NCBI RefSeq assembly: GCF_014490035.1
Contig: NZ_CP061008.1
Coordinates: 6,696,001-6,760,000, forward strand
From: Achromobacter xylosoxidans
Lineage (GTDB): Bacteria > Pseudomonadota > Gammaproteobacteria > Burkholderiales > Burkholderiaceae_B
Direction: 5' to 3'
DNA length: 64,000 bases
Positions 49,615 through 59,653 of this stretch are shown one piece after another (position 1 is the first letter of the stretch; each line of letters begins with the position of its first letter). A program made the position numbers and the translations under genes. The notes beneath the pieces were generated by a model. That model was given only the letters and a program-made list of their open reading frames with translations, ran no database searches and was not told the DNA's origin.

Positions 49615-49729
49615 ATTTCGGGCAAGGCAAGGCGAGAACAATAAGGGAATATAACTGTTGCGCCGTCCCTTGTTTGCTGGTTAATGTGGCCCGGAGGTTC
49701 AAAACCCGAAACAATCCAGGGAGATCACA

Positions 49730-51316
49730 ATGGCATCTCGGTTTTCGCGTGTCTTGGCCTGCGGCTCAGCCGCGGTGATGTTGGCCTTCGGCACCTTCAG
49801 TTCGGCTATGGCCCGCGATCTGGTGATCGCCTTGAAGACCGAACCTTCCTCGATGGATCCGCAGTATCACGCGCTCACGCCCAATACGCAGATCTCCCAG
49901 ACCATATTCGATACCTTGGTTGCCACCGACGCGCAGCTCAAGCCGCAGCCCGCGCTGGCCGAGTCCTGGACCGTGGACGGCAAGGTGTGGACCTTCAAGC
50001 TGCGCCCCAATGTGAAGTTCTCCGACGGCACGCCGTTCACCGCGGAAGATGTGGTCTTTACGTATGCGCGGGTACCCAAGGTGCCCAACAGCCCTTCCCC
50101 GTTCACGCTGTATCTGGGTTCGGTCGAGAAGACCGAAGCGGTCGATGCCAGCACCGTGCGCATCACCACCAAGGACGTGGCGCCGAACCTGCTGGTCAAC
50201 CTGGCGCAGTTGCCCATCATGTCAAAGAAGGCGGCGTCCGGTCCTGCGGCAGAAGGCAAGACGACGACGGAACTCAATAGCGGCGACGGCCTGATCGGCA
50301 CCGGTCCCTACAAGTTCGTGTCCTGGAAGCGCGGCGCCGAATTCGTGCTGGCGCGCAACGACAACTATTGGGGCAAGAAGCCAGAATGGGACCGCGTGGT
50401 CTACCGTCCCATCAGCAACGCGGCCGCACGCGTGGCGGCGCTGCTTGCCGGCGACGTCGACATGATCGAGGATCCCCCGACCGACGACCTGCCCAAGCTC
50501 AAGGGCGACAAGAAACTCTATGTAGAGGAAACGCCGTCGGTGCGTGTCGTCTACGTGGCGCTGGACCAGTTCGCCGAGCCCTCGCCAGGCGTGCAAGGCA
50601 CCGAAAAGAACCCCATGAAGGACAAGCGCGTGCGCGAGGCGTTGTCGCTCGCCATCAACCGCGATGCGCTGGTCGAGCGCGTGATGGGCGGGGTGGCGTT
50701 GCCCGCGGGCAATCTGTTGCCCTACCCCATGTTCGGTTCCAGCAAGGAGCATTCCAAGGCTCCCAAGGCCGACGTGGAAAAGGCCAAGGCCTTGCTGAAG
50801 GAAGCCGGCTATCCTAACGGGTTCTCCATCACGCTGGGTTCGCCGTCGGGCCGCTACGTCAATGATTCGAAGGTGGCGCAAGCGATTGCGTCGATGTGGA
50901 CCCGCATCGGCGTGAAGACCAGCGTGGACGCGATGGCGCCCCCGGTGTTCTTCAAGAACCGCGACAGCTATGCGTTCTCTGCCTATCTGGCGGGCTGGTC
51001 CGTGACCAGCGGCGAAATGTCCAACGCGCTGACTTCGCTGCTGGTGACGCGCAATCCCGAAGCGGGCTTGGGCACCACCAACCGCAGCCGCTACTCCAAT
51101 CCCAAGATGGACGCGCTGGTGAAGGAAGCCTCGTCGACCATGGACGATGCCAAGCGTGCGGACCTCTTGTCCAAGGCCAGCAACATCGCCATGGATGACT
51201 ACGCCATGCTCCCTGTGCATTTCGAGTTGTCGGTATGGGCAATGAAGAGCGACATCCGCTATCAAGGCCGCCCAGACCAAGTCACGCTCGCACAGTTTGC
51301 AACGCTGAAGAAGTAA
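49730..51316 (+). CDS. Dipeptide/oligopeptide-type ABC transporter binding protein
   Basis: Family 5 periplasmic binding protein of 528 residues with a signal peptide cleaved after SSAMA. Typical segments are KTEPSSMDPQYHAL near the mature N-terminus, FKLRPNVKFSDGTPFTAEDV and RVREALSLAINRDALV. The ATG has a good GGGAG. It is the first gene of a five-gene ABC operon. Members of this family bind di/oligopeptides, glutathione, nickel or other compounds, and the ligand cannot be given from sequence. Confidence 0.93.
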   Translation: MASRFSRVLACGSAAVMLAFGTFSSAMARDLVIALKTEPSSMDPQYHALTPNTQISQTIFDTLVATDAQLKPQPALAESWTVDGKVWTFKLRPNVKFSDGTPFTAEDVVFTYARVPKVPNSPSPFTLYLGSVEKTEAVDASTVRITTKDVAPNLLVNLAQLPIMSKKAASGPAAEGKTTTELNSGDGLIGTGPYKFVSWKRGAEFVLARNDNYWGKKPEWDRVVYRPISNAAARVAALLAGDVDMIEDPPTDDLPKLKGDKKLYVEETPSVRVVYVALDQFAEPSPGVQGTEKNPMKDKRVREALSLAINRDALVERVMGGVALPAGNLLPYPMFGSSKEHSKAPKADVEKAKALLKEAGYPNGFSITLGSPSGRYVNDSKVAQAIASMWTRIGVKTSVDAMAPPVFFKNRDSYAFSAYLAGWSVTSGEMSNALTSLLVTRNPEAGLGTTNRSRYSNPKMDALVKEASSTMDDAKRADLLSKASNIAMDDYAMLPVHFELSVWAMKSDIRYQGRPDQVTLAQFATLKK

Positions 51317-51323
51317 GGCGCTA

Positions 51324-52298
51324 GTGCTTGCAACGATCGTAAGAAGGCTGCTGCAGACCATCGTCGTCATGCTGGTCATGTCGGCGCTGGTCTTTGCCGG
51401 CATCTACATGGTGGGCGACCCGGTGTCGATGCTGGCCAGCCCGGAAGCGACCGAAGCGCAGCGCGCCGCAGTGCGCGCATCGCTGGGCCTGGATCTGCCG
51501 CTGTGGCGGCAGTACCTGATCTTCATGGGCCAGGCGGTGCGCGGCGATTTCGGCAACAGCTTCCTGACGGGCGAACCGGCCATGAGGCTGATCCTCGAGC
51601 GCATGCCGGCCACGGTGGAACTGGCCTGCGTGGCCATGCTGCTGTCGGTGCTGATCGGCGTGCCGCTGGGCATCTTGGCGGGGCTCAAGCCCAAGGCCGT
51701 GGGTTCGCGCGCCATCATGACGGGCTCGGTGCTGGGTTTCTCGCTGCCCAACTTCTGGGTCGGCCTGATGCTCATCATGGTGTTCGCGGTGATGCTGGGC
51801 TGGGTGCCGGCGGGCGGGCGCGGCCAGACCGTCAGTATTGGCTCGCTGCAGTTGAGCGTGCTGACCTTGGACGGCTGGCTGAGTTTGGCGCTGCCCGCGG
51901 CCACGATTGCCTTCGCCAAGTGCGCGATGATCATCCGCGTGACGCGCGCCGCCACGCGTGAAGCCCTGCCCATGGATTACATCAAGTTCGCGCGCGCCAA
52001 GGGCCTGTCCGAAAAGCGCGTGCTGGGCGTGCATCTGCTCAAGAACATCCTGATTCCCGTGGTGACGGTGGCAGGCCTGGAATTCGGCCAGGTGATGGCC
52101 TTCGCGGTCGTCACGGAAACCGTGTTTTCGTGGCCGGGCATGGGCAAGCTGCTGATCGATTCCATCATCAACCTGGACCGTCCGGTGGTGGTGGCGTATC
52201 TGCTCTTGATCGTGTTCTTCCTGGTCATGTTGAATCTGGTGGTGGACATCATCTACACGGTGCTGGACCCCCGCGTACGTTTGGATAGCCGCCGATGA
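51324..52298 (+). CDS. ABC transporter permease (DppB type)
   Basis: Inner-membrane permease of 324 residues with six predicted helices and the EAA loop in RAATREALPMDYIKFARAKG. The start is a GTG at 51324 with TAAGG upstream, seven bases after the binding-protein stop. The N-terminal region (RRLLQTIVVMLVMSALVF) is typical of DppB/OppB. It overlaps the next permease gene as ATGA. Confidence 0.93.
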   Translation: MLATIVRRLLQTIVVMLVMSALVFAGIYMVGDPVSMLASPEATEAQRAAVRASLGLDLPLWRQYLIFMGQAVRGDFGNSFLTGEPAMRLILERMPATVELACVAMLLSVLIGVPLGILAGLKPKAVGSRAIMTGSVLGFSLPNFWVGLMLIMVFAVMLGWVPAGGRGQTVSIGSLQLSVLTLDGWLSLALPAATIAFAKCAMIIRVTRAATREALPMDYIKFARAKGLSEKRVLGVHLLKNILIPVVTVAGLEFGQVMAFAVVTETVFSWPGMGKLLIDSIINLDRPVVVAYLLLIVFFLVMLNLVVDIIYTVLDPRVRLDSRR

Positions 52299-53215
52299 AC
52301 ACACCCGCCACCGCCGCCGCGCCCCCGGTTCAGGCCAAGGAGCAAACACCGTGGCGCCGCTTCCTGTCGGACTTCTTCGCCAGCAAGCTGGCCATGCTGG
52401 GCTTGATCATGCTGGTTCTGATCGTGGGCGCCGCGCTGCTTGCGCCATGGATCGCGCCGCAGAATCCCTACGACCTGGCGACGCTGGACATCATGGATTC
52501 CAAGCTCAAGCCGGGCAGCGAAAGCGGCGACGGCAGCATGCGCTATTGGCTGGGTACCGATGGCCTGGCGCGCGACCTGTTCTCGGCCATTCTGTATGGC
52601 ATGCGCACCAGCCTGCTGGTGGCCAGCGTGTCGGTGCTCGCTGCCTTCGGCATCGGTGCTACGGTGGGCCTGATCGCAGCCTATTTCGGCGGCCGCATCG
52701 ATGCTTTGCTGATGCGGGTTGTGGATATCCAGTTGTCGTTCCCCGCCATCCTGGTTGCGCTAATGTTGCTGGCGATTCTGGGCAAGGGTGTGGATAAGGT
52801 GATCATCGCGCTGATCGTGGTGCAGTGGGCGTATTTCGCGCGCGCCGCGCGCGGTGCCGCGCTGGTCGAGCGCGGCAAGGAATACGTCGAAGCGGCGCGC
52901 TGCATGTCGCTGTCCTGGGGGCGCGTGCTGTTTCGCCACGTGCTGCCCAACTGCATGCCGCCCTTGATCGTGATCGCCACCATCGACCTGGCGCATGCGA
53001 TTGCGCTGGAGGCCACGCTGTCGTTCCTGGGCGTGGGCGTGCCGGTGACGGAGCCGTCGCTGGGCATGCTGATCTATAACGGTTTCGAGTACCTGCTGTC
53101 CGGTCAGTATTGGATCTCCTTCTTCCCCGGCATCGCGTTGGCGCTGGCCATCATCGCCATCAATCTGGTGGGTGACCATCTGCGCGATGTGCTCAACCCG
53201 CGCCACGCGAATTGA
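52295..53215 (+). CDS. ABC transporter permease (DppC type)
   Basis: Second permease, 306 residues, six helices, with the EAA motif (EYVEAARCMSLSWGRVLFRH). The N-terminal OppC-like cytoplasmic helix precedes helix one. It overlaps the DppB-type gene by four bases. Conserved LGTDGLARDLFSAILYG and LSFLGVGVPVTEPSLG segments confirm the DppC/OppC group. Confidence 0.93.
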   Translation: MNTPATAAAPPVQAKEQTPWRRFLSDFFASKLAMLGLIMLVLIVGAALLAPWIAPQNPYDLATLDIMDSKLKPGSESGDGSMRYWLGTDGLARDLFSAILYGMRTSLLVASVSVLAAFGIGATVGLIAAYFGGRIDALLMRVVDIQLSFPAILVALMLLAILGKGVDKVIIALIVVQWAYFARAARGAALVERGKEYVEAARCMSLSWGRVLFRHVLPNCMPPLIVIATIDLAHAIALEATLSFLGVGVPVTEPSLGMLIYNGFEYLLSGQYWISFFPGIALALAIIAINLVGDHLRDVLNPRHAN

Positions 53216-53226
53216 GGGCGGGCGCA

Positions 53227-54228
53227 ATGCAGACACCTGTGGAAAAGTCGCTGGCGACGCCCATACTCGAGGTGCATGGCCTGAAGACGCACTTCTACAC
53301 GCGTAATGGCGTGGTGAAGGCGGTGGATGGCGTGGACCTGATGCTCGCCGAAGGTGAGATCCTGGGGCTGGTGGGCGAATCGGGATCGGGCAAGAGCATC
53401 ACCGGCTTTTCGCTGATGGGTTTGCTGGACGAGCCGGGCCGCATCGTCGACGGCACCTTGCGGCTCAACGGCGAGGACCTGCGCGGCGCGACGCCTGCGC
53501 GCTGGCGCGAGCTCAGGGGCCAGGAGATCGCGATGATCTTCCAGGATCCGATGATGACCCTGAACCCGGTGCTGCGTGTCGATACGCAGATGATCGAGGC
53601 GGTGCAGGCGCACAGCAAGGTATCGCGCGAGCAGGCCCGCCAGCGCGCGCTGCAGACGCTCGCCATGGTGGGTATTCCCTCGCCCGAGGAGCGCCTGCGC
53701 ACCTATCCGCATCAATTGTCAGGCGGCATGCGGCAGCGCGTGGCGATCGCGATTGCGCTTTTGAATTCGCCGCGCCTGATCATCGCCGACGAGCCCACCA
53801 CGGCGCTGGATGTGACCATACAAGGCCAGATCCTGTTCGAAGTGCAGAAGCTGTGCCGCGAGACCGGCACCGCCCTGATCTGGATCACGCACGACCTGGC
53901 GGTGGTGGCGGGGCTGGCGGACCGCGTTTCGGTCATGTATGCGGGACGAGTGGTGGAAACCGGTACCACGCAGGCCGTCATCAGCCATCCCATGCATCCC
54001 TACACGCATGGCCTGATCGCTTCCATTCCCACGCCCGAATCCCGCGGCAAGCCGCTGGTCCCGATTCCCGGCATGACGCCGTCGCTGCTCAACCTGCCGC
54101 AAGGCTGTGCGTTTCGCGGGCGCTGCCCGCGCGCCACCGACGCCTGTCTGGTCGAACCGCAACCCGTGGAGGTGCGCCCGGCGCAATGGGTGCGTTGCTG
54201 GCATGCCGGAGGACCAGATACCAAATGA
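53227..54228 (+). CDS. ABC transporter ATP-binding protein (DppD type)
   Basis: ATPase of 333 residues: Walker A GESGSGKS, signature LSGGMRQR, Walker [15 protein letters not shown] and a C-terminal oligopeptide-family extension with the cysteine-rich [15 protein letters not shown] segment. I chose the ATG at 53227 after GGGCGGG; a TTG 15 bases upstream overlaps the previous stop. It forms a heterodimer with the next gene's product. Confidence 0.93.
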   Translation: MQTPVEKSLATPILEVHGLKTHFYTRNGVVKAVDGVDLMLAEGEILGLVGESGSGKSITGFSLMGLLDEPGRIVDGTLRLNGEDLRGATPARWRELRGQEIAMIFQDPMMTLNPVLRVDTQMIEAVQAHSKVSREQARQRALQTLAMVGIPSPEERLRTYPHQLSGGMRQRVAIAIALLNSPRLIIADEPTTALDVTIQGQILFEVQKLCRETGTALIWITHDLAVVAGLADRVSVMYAGRVVETGTTQAVISHPMHPYTHGLIASIPTPESRGKPLVPIPGMTPSLLNLPQGCAFRGRCPRATDACLVEPQPVEVRPAQWVRCWHAGGPDTK

Positions 54229-55241
54229 ATGCCGCAGAACGAGATCCCGCCGTCCCTATCCTGTCGTTGCGCGAGGTCGAGTTGCGCTTCGTGCAGCCCG
54301 TGGACCTGGCCGGCCGTATCGCCAACCTGCTGGGCGCGGGCTTGAAGACACAGGTCGTGCATGCAGTGGCGGGCGTGGACCTGGATGTGCGGCCGGGCGA
54401 AGTGATAGGTATTGTGGGCGAATCCGGCTGTGGAAAATCCACCCTGGGCCGCATCGTGTCCGGCATTCTGCCGCCGACCGCGGGCGAAGTCAGCTACAAG
54501 GGCCGCGCCGTGAAGGCCATGGCGGGTCCGGAGCGGCGCGCCTATGAGCTGGGCGTGCAGATGATCTTCCAGGACCCGTATGCCTCGCTGAACCCGCGCA
54601 TGCGCGTACGCGAGATCATCGGCGAGGCGCCCGTGGCGCACGGCCTGGTTCGCGCGCGCGACAAGGCCGAGTACGTGGCCGGTCTGATGCGCCAGGTGGG
54701 GCTGGATCCGGCTTTTGCACAGCGTTATCCCCATCAATTCTCCGGCGGCCAGAGGCAGCGCGTAGGCATTGCGCGGGCGCTCGCGCTCAAGCCCTCGGTC
54801 ATCGTTTGCGACGAGGCGGTCGCCGCGCTGGACGTTTCGATCCAGGCGCAGGTGCTTAATCTGTTCGAACGGTTGCGCGCGGACCTGGACCTGACCTATC
54901 TTTTCATCAGCCACAATCTCAGCGTGGTCAGTCACATCTCGGACCGCGTGGCCATCATGTACCTGGGCCGTGTGGTGGAGCTGGCGCCTACCGACACGGT
55001 CTTCCAGCGCGCCAACCATCCGTACACGCAGGCCTTGCTGAAGGAACTGCCGACGCTGCAGCCGGGGCGACGCACGTACCAGCCCATCAAGGGCGAACTG
55101 CCGTCGCCGCTGGACCCGCCGACGGGCTGCGCCTTCCACCCGCGTTGCCCGCATGCGATGCCGCGCTGCAAGGCCGAGCGGCCGCTGCTGCGCGAAATTG
55201 CCCCGGGCCAGTTCAGTGCCTGTCATCTGAACGATATGTGA
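54225..55241 (+). CDS. ABC transporter ATP-binding protein (DppF type)
   Basis: Second ATPase, 338 residues, starting at the ATG that overlaps the previous stop as ATGA. Walker A is GESGCGKST, the signature FSGGQRQR and Walker [15 protein letters not shown]. The usual LxxDEPVSALD is here CDEAVAALD, a common DppF variation. The C-terminal [15 protein letters not shown] segment is the oligopeptide-family extension. It completes the dipeptide-type operon, 28 bases before an amidohydrolase gene. Confidence 0.93.
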   Translation: MNAAERDPAVPILSLREVELRFVQPVDLAGRIANLLGAGLKTQVVHAVAGVDLDVRPGEVIGIVGESGCGKSTLGRIVSGILPPTAGEVSYKGRAVKAMAGPERRAYELGVQMIFQDPYASLNPRMRVREIIGEAPVAHGLVRARDKAEYVAGLMRQVGLDPAFAQRYPHQFSGGQRQRVGIARALALKPSVIVCDEAVAALDVSIQAQVLNLFERLRADLDLTYLFISHNLSVVSHISDRVAIMYLGRVVELAPTDTVFQRANHPYTQALLKELPTLQPGRRTYQPIKGELPSPLDPPTGCAFHPRCPHAMPRCKAERPLLREIAPGQFSACHLNDM

Positions 55242-55269
55242 ATTCAACCCTTACGCCTTATCCACAGCC

Positions 55270-56469
55270 ATGAAAACCATAGACGAAATCGAACGCGCCC
55301 ATGGCGACCTTACCGCATTGCGACGGGATATCCACGCCCATCCTGAGCTCGCCTTCCAGGAAACGCGCACGTCCGCGCTGGTCGCCGAGCGTCTGCGCGG
55401 CTGGGGCCTGGAAGTCCACACCGGGCTGGGGAAAACCGGCGTGGTGGGTGTTTTGCGCGGCGGCAGCGGCAAGAAGACCATCGGCCTGCGCGCCGACATG
55501 GATGCCCTGCCCATGCCCGAGCACAATCGCTTTGCGCACAAGTCCACCATCAGCGGACGCATGCATGGCTGTGGCCACGACGGACACACCACGATGCTGC
55601 TGGGGGCGGCGCAATACTTGTCCACACATCGCGATTTCGATGGCACGGTGGTGTTCATCTTCCAACCGGCCGAGGAAGGCGGCAACGCTGGCGCGCGCGC
55701 CATGATGCAGGACGGCCTGTTCGATAAATTCCCTTGCGACGCGGTGTTCGGCATCCACAACATGCCTGGCATGCCCGTCAACCAGTTCGGTTTCCGGGCG
55801 GGGCCGACCATGGCATCCAGCAACCGCTGGGACATCGTCATCAAGGGCGTGGGCGGCCACGCGGCGCAGCCGCATGCATCGGTGGACCCCATCATTGTCG
55901 CGGCCGACATGGTGCATGCCCTGCAGACGGTGATCTCGCGCAGCAAGAACCCGCTGGAACAGGCTGTGCTGTCGATCACGCAGATCCATGCGGGCGACGC
56001 CTACAACGTGATCCCGGGTGAAGCCGTGTTGCGCGGCACCGTGCGCACGTATTCGGTGGAGACCCTGGACAAGATCGAGGCCGACATGCGCCGCATCGCG
56101 ACGACCTTGCCGCAGGTCTACGGCGGTACGGGCGAACTGGATTTCGTGCGCGCGTATCCCCCTCTGGTGAACTGGGAAAACGAAACCGCCTTTGCCGCCC
56201 AGGTCGCCGAAGACGCGTTCGGCGCTGAAAACGTGCAGCGCGAGATGCCGCCCTTCATGGGGGCGGAGGACTTTTCCTTCTTCCTGGAAGCGGTGCCTGG
56301 GACCTACCTGTTCCTGGGCAACGGCGATGGCGACCACCGCATGGAGACCTATCACGGCATGGGGCCGTGCCAGTTGCACAACCCGAATTACGACTTCAAC
56401 GACGCCCTGCTGCCGGTGGGTGCAACGTATTGGGTGAAACTGGTGCAGGCGTTTTTGCCGAAGCCCTGA
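55270..56469 (+). CDS. M20-family amidohydrolase (hippurate hydrolase-like)
   Basis: Metal-dependent amidohydrolase of 399 residues in the M20D group, which cleaves N-acyl amino acids or similar amides. Metal-site motifs are RMHGCGHDGHT, PAEEGGNAGA and the late GAEDFSFF; the dimerisation domain lies near residues 180-300. It is cytoplasmic, with no signal. It follows the dipeptide-type ABC operon closely and ends that transcript with a terminator, so it probably cleaves the imported amide or peptide. Confidence 0.93.
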   Translation: MKTIDEIERAHGDLTALRRDIHAHPELAFQETRTSALVAERLRGWGLEVHTGLGKTGVVGVLRGGSGKKTIGLRADMDALPMPEHNRFAHKSTISGRMHGCGHDGHTTMLLGAAQYLSTHRDFDGTVVFIFQPAEEGGNAGARAMMQDGLFDKFPCDAVFGIHNMPGMPVNQFGFRAGPTMASSNRWDIVIKGVGGHAAQPHASVDPIIVAADMVHALQTVISRSKNPLEQAVLSITQIHAGDAYNVIPGEAVLRGTVRTYSVETLDKIEADMRRIATTLPQVYGGTGELDFVRAYPPLVNWENETAFAAQVAEDAFGAENVQREMPPFMGAEDFSFFLEAVPGTYLFLGNGDGDHRMETYHGMGPCQLHNPNYDFNDALLPVGATYWVKLVQAFLPKP

Positions 56470-56491
56470 TTCGCCTAAGTTATTGATTTAA

Positions 56492-56525
56492 AAGGCGCGG
56501 GTTCTTGGCGGCCCGCGCCTTTTTT
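56492..56525 (+). terminator. Terminator of the peptide transporter/amidohydrolase operon
   Basis: A 10-bp GC-rich stem (56492-56501 with 56512-56521) is followed by T residues to 56525. It stands about 20 bases after the amidohydrolase stop. Strong intrinsic terminator. Confidence 0.92.
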
Positions 56526-56540
56526 CCTGGCGTGCCCTAG

Positions 56541-56651
56541 TTGTGCACAGGCTATCCACTTGCTATTCACCGCCTATCCACCGGGATATCCCCCGACAAT
56601 CCACCGCTTTTCCCTGGCTTGCCACCAGGCTTATCCCAAGACTTATCCACA
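56541..56651. repeat. Array of DnaA-box-like repeats
   Basis: About eight imperfect copies of a 9-base TTATCCACA-like unit lie in 110 bases: TTGTGCACA 56541, CTATCCACT 56552, CTATTCACC 56563, CTATCCACC 56574, CAATCCACC 56598, TTATCCCAA 56631 and a perfect TTATCCACA at 56643-56651, plus ATATCCCCC. All face the same way. The array occupies the spacer after the operon terminator and before the dioxygenase gene. Confidence 0.55.
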
Positions 56652-56794
56652 GGCTTGAATGCGATGGCAGCCGTCCCCCATATGACGCGCAGGCTTGAAC
56701 AAAGGCCGAATAATTCGTTTGCGTAGGGGTTGCGCGTTTTCATAATGGATCGTTCCTGAGCCGGCCTGGCCGGCATTCGCGCAAGGAGCGATCC

Positions 56795-57700
56795 ATGTCC
56801 CAGAGCAACGCGCTGCGCCGGTCCGAGGCGTATGCCGAACCCGCGGCGCAAGCCTTTTCGATCCGCCCGCTGGCCGCCGTGACCGGCGCCGAAATCATCG
56901 GCATCGATCTGTCGCGCGAGCTGACCCCGGCCGATTTCACGCAGGTGCATCGCACCCATCTGGACCATCACCTGCTGGTGTTCCGCGATCAGCGCATCAC
57001 GCCGCAGCAGCACGTTGATTTCAGCCGCCGTTTTGGACGCCTGATGATCCACGTGCTGCATCAATTCCATCTGCCTGGGCATCCCGAGATCCTCATCGTT
57101 TCCAACATCGTCGAAGACGGCAAGCCTATAGGGCTGGGCGATGCCGGCAAATACTGGCATTCGGATATCTCGTACAAGGAACTGCCCAGCCTGGGTTCGC
57201 TGCTGCACGCGCAGGAGCTGCCCGCGCAAGGCGGCGACACGCTGTTCGCCGACATGCATGTGGCGTACGACACCCTGCCTGCCGCGTTGCGCGACGCCAT
57301 CGAAGGCAAGCGCGCCGTGCATTCCTACCTGGCCAAGTACGGCCAGCTGCAGAAGGAAGGCTCGTGGCGTCCCAACCTCAGCGCGCAACAGGTGGCGCAG
57401 GTGCAGGAAGTGGTGCATCCGGTCGTGCGCACGCATCCGGAGACGGGTCGGCGCGCGCTGTTCGTCAGCGAAGGCTTCACCACCCACATCGAGGGCTTGC
57501 CCGAAGACGAAAGCCGCCAGATCCTGGACGAGCTGTTTGCCCACAGCATCCGGCCCGAACACATCTACCGCCACCAATGGCAGCCGCATGATCTGGTGTT
57601 CTGGGACAACCGTTCGTTGATCCATCTGGCCGGCGGTACGCCGGACCACCTGCGCCGCAAGCTGTACCGCACGACGATTGAAGGCGACGTGCCGTTCTGA
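56795..57700 (+). CDS. TauD/TfdA-family 2-oxoglutarate-dependent dioxygenase
   Basis: Non-haem iron dioxygenase of 301 residues that hydroxylates its substrate while converting 2-oxoglutarate to succinate. The iron triad is His122 and Asp124 (WHSD) with His277 (SLIHLAGG); the 2-oxoglutarate arginine is near residue 288-292 (LRRKLYRTT). TauD releases sulfite from taurine, while relatives act on other sulfonates, herbicides or sulfate esters. The adjacent sulfonate/nitrate-type ABC genes support a sulfonate-like or similar substrate, but the usual tauABC-D order is inverted here. Confidence 0.92.
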   Translation: MSQSNALRRSEAYAEPAAQAFSIRPLAAVTGAEIIGIDLSRELTPADFTQVHRTHLDHHLLVFRDQRITPQQHVDFSRRFGRLMIHVLHQFHLPGHPEILIVSNIVEDGKPIGLGDAGKYWHSDISYKELPSLGSLLHAQELPAQGGDTLFADMHVAYDTLPAALRDAIEGKRAVHSYLAKYGQLQKEGSWRPNLSAQQVAQVQEVVHPVVRTHPETGRRALFVSEGFTTHIEGLPEDESRQILDELFAHSIRPEHIYRHQWQPHDLVFWDNRSLIHLAGGTPDHLRRKLYRTTIEGDVPF

Positions 57701-57751
57701 CGTCCTGCTCTCCTAAATTTCGCGCAAAACCATTTATCCACAGGGTCCGCC

Positions 57752-58795
57752 ATGGGTTTTTCCTCCGCTGTACGTGATCGTTTGGTCCAGGCCGCCACCG
57801 GCGCGGGCCTGGCGCTGATACTTGCCGTGCTGGCGCTGGCTTCGCCCACGCCGGCCATGGCGGAAGGCCGCATCCGCATCGCCGAACAGTACGGCATCGT
57901 GTACCTGCTGTTGAACGTGGCGCGCGATCAGCAGCTGATCGAGAAGCACGGCAAGGCCGACGGTGTGGATATCTCGGTCGAGTGGGCCAAGCTGTCCGGA
58001 GGCGCCGCCGTGAACGACGCGTTGCTGTCCGGGGCTGTGGATATCGCGGGGGCGGGCGTCGGACCGTTGTTGACGATCTGGGACCGCACGCGCGGCAAGC
58101 AGAATGTGAAGGGCGTGGCCTCGCTGGGCAATTTTCCCTATTACCTGGTCAGCAACAATCCCAACGTGAAGACGATTGCGGACTTCACCGACAAGGACCG
58201 CATCGCGGTGCCAGCGGTGGGCGTGTCGGTGCAATCGCGCGTGCTGCAGCTGGCGTCGGCCAAGCTGTGGGGGGACGCGCAGTTCAACAAGCTGGACAAG
58301 ATTTCGGTCGCTCTGCCGCATCCCGACGCGGCCGCCGCCATCATCGCGGGCGGCACCGAAATCACAGGGCATTTCGGCAACCCGCCGTTCCAGGAGCAGG
58401 AGCTGGCCGAGAATCCCAAGGCGCGCATCGTGCTCAATTCCTATGACGTGCTGGGCGGGCCCAGTTCGTCCACGGTGCTGTTTGCCACCGAGAAGTTCCG
58501 CAAGGAAAATCCCAAGACCTACAAGGCGTTCCAGGCCGCGTTGAAGGAAGCGGCGCAGTTCGCCGCCGCCAATCCGGAACAGGCCGCGGATACCTATCTG
58601 CGCGTCACGGGCGCCAAACTGGATCGCGATTTCCTGATCAAGGTGATCAAGAACCCCGACGTGCAGTTCAAGCTGGAACCGCAGAACACCTACGCGCTGG
58701 CCGAGTTCATGCACAAGGTGGGCGCGATCAAGAATGCGCCGGCCAGCTGGCGCGACTACTTCTTTGACGATCCCCTCACGGCCCAAGGCAGCTGA
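57752..58795 (+). CDS. ABC transporter binding protein, nitrate/sulfonate/taurine type
   Basis: Periplasmic receptor of 347 residues with a signal peptide ending in PAMA. It has the NMT1/SsuA fold: IRIAEQYGIVYLLLNVARDQ at the mature start and later SGAVDIAGAGVGPLL. Probable ligands are sulfonates, nitrate or other small anions. It lies 51 bases after the TauD-like gene and directly before its ATPase gene. Confidence 0.9.
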   Translation: MGFSSAVRDRLVQAATGAGLALILAVLALASPTPAMAEGRIRIAEQYGIVYLLLNVARDQQLIEKHGKADGVDISVEWAKLSGGAAVNDALLSGAVDIAGAGVGPLLTIWDRTRGKQNVKGVASLGNFPYYLVSNNPNVKTIADFTDKDRIAVPAVGVSVQSRVLQLASAKLWGDAQFNKLDKISVALPHPDAAAAIIAGGTEITGHFGNPPFQEQELAENPKARIVLNSYDVLGGPSSSTVLFATEKFRKENPKTYKAFQAALKEAAQFAAANPEQAADTYLRVTGAKLDRDFLIKVIKNPDVQFKLEPQNTYALAEFMHKVGAIKNAPASWRDYFFDDPLTAQGS

Positions 58796-58796
58796 A

Positions 58797-59642
58797 ATGG
58801 GCTTGAGCGCTGCGTCCCCTGTGGATAACGCCGAAAAGACCACGCCTTTGCTGGCTGTGGATAAGGTGTCGATCGAATACAAGACGCGCGAACGGCGCGT
58901 GCGCGCCACGCATCAGGTCAGTTTCGACGTGCACGATGCCGAGCGTTTCATCCTGCTGGGCGCGTCCGGTTGCGGCAAGTCCACGCTGCTCAAGGCGATC
59001 GCGGGCTTCATTGAACCGACCGAAGGCCGCATCGCGGTCGATGGCAACGCCGTACGCGGCCCCGGGCCTGACCGTATCGTGGTGTTCCAGGAATTCGACC
59101 AGCTGCCGCCATGGAAGACGCTGCGGCAGAACGTGGCGTTTCCGCTGGTGGCTTCGCGCAAGCTCGGCCGACGCGAGGCCGACGAGCGGGCCATGCACTA
59201 CCTGGACAAGGTCGGGCTGTCCGCGTTTGCCGATGCCTATCCGCATACGCTGTCCGGCGGTATGAAGCAGCGCGTGGCGATCGCGCGCGCCCTGGCGATG
59301 CAGCCGCGCGTGCTGTTGATGGACGAGCCTTTCGCGGCGCTGGACGCATTGACGCGGCGCCGCATGCAGGAAGAGCTGCTGGCATTGTGGGAAGAGGTGC
59401 GCTTTACGCTGCTGTTCGTCACCCATTCGATCGAAGAGGCATTGGTGCTGGGCAGCCGCGTGCTGCTGCTGTCGCCACATCCGGGCCGCGTGCGCGCGGA
59501 GCTGAACGCTCATGCCTTCGGACTGCACAGCCAGGGCTCGGCTGCGTTCCAGTCCGCGGCCCGGCGCGTCCATGATCTGCTGTTCGACGTGGCGGCGGGG
59601 GAACCGCCCGCTGAACTTGCCGCTGAACGGGCCGCGGCCTGA
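58797..59642 (+). CDS. ABC transporter ATP-binding protein, nitrate/sulfonate type
   Basis: ATPase of 281 residues from the ATG at 58797, one base after the receptor stop. Walker A is GASGCGKST, the signature LSGGMKQR and Walker B VLLMDEPFAALDA. An FQEFDQLPPWKTLRQNV segment matches the TauB/SsuB Q-loop. Two in-frame GTGGATAA sequences occur in its first 25 codons. Confidence 0.93.
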   Translation: MGLSAASPVDNAEKTTPLLAVDKVSIEYKTRERRVRATHQVSFDVHDAERFILLGASGCGKSTLLKAIAGFIEPTEGRIAVDGNAVRGPGPDRIVVFQEFDQLPPWKTLRQNVAFPLVASRKLGRREADERAMHYLDKVGLSAFADAYPHTLSGGMKQRVAIARALAMQPRVLLMDEPFAALDALTRRRMQEELLALWEEVRFTLLFVTHSIEEALVLGSRVLLLSPHPGRVRAELNAHAFGLHSQGSAAFQSAARRVHDLLFDVAAGEPPAELAAERAAA

Positions 59643-59653
59643 AGGACTCCCGC

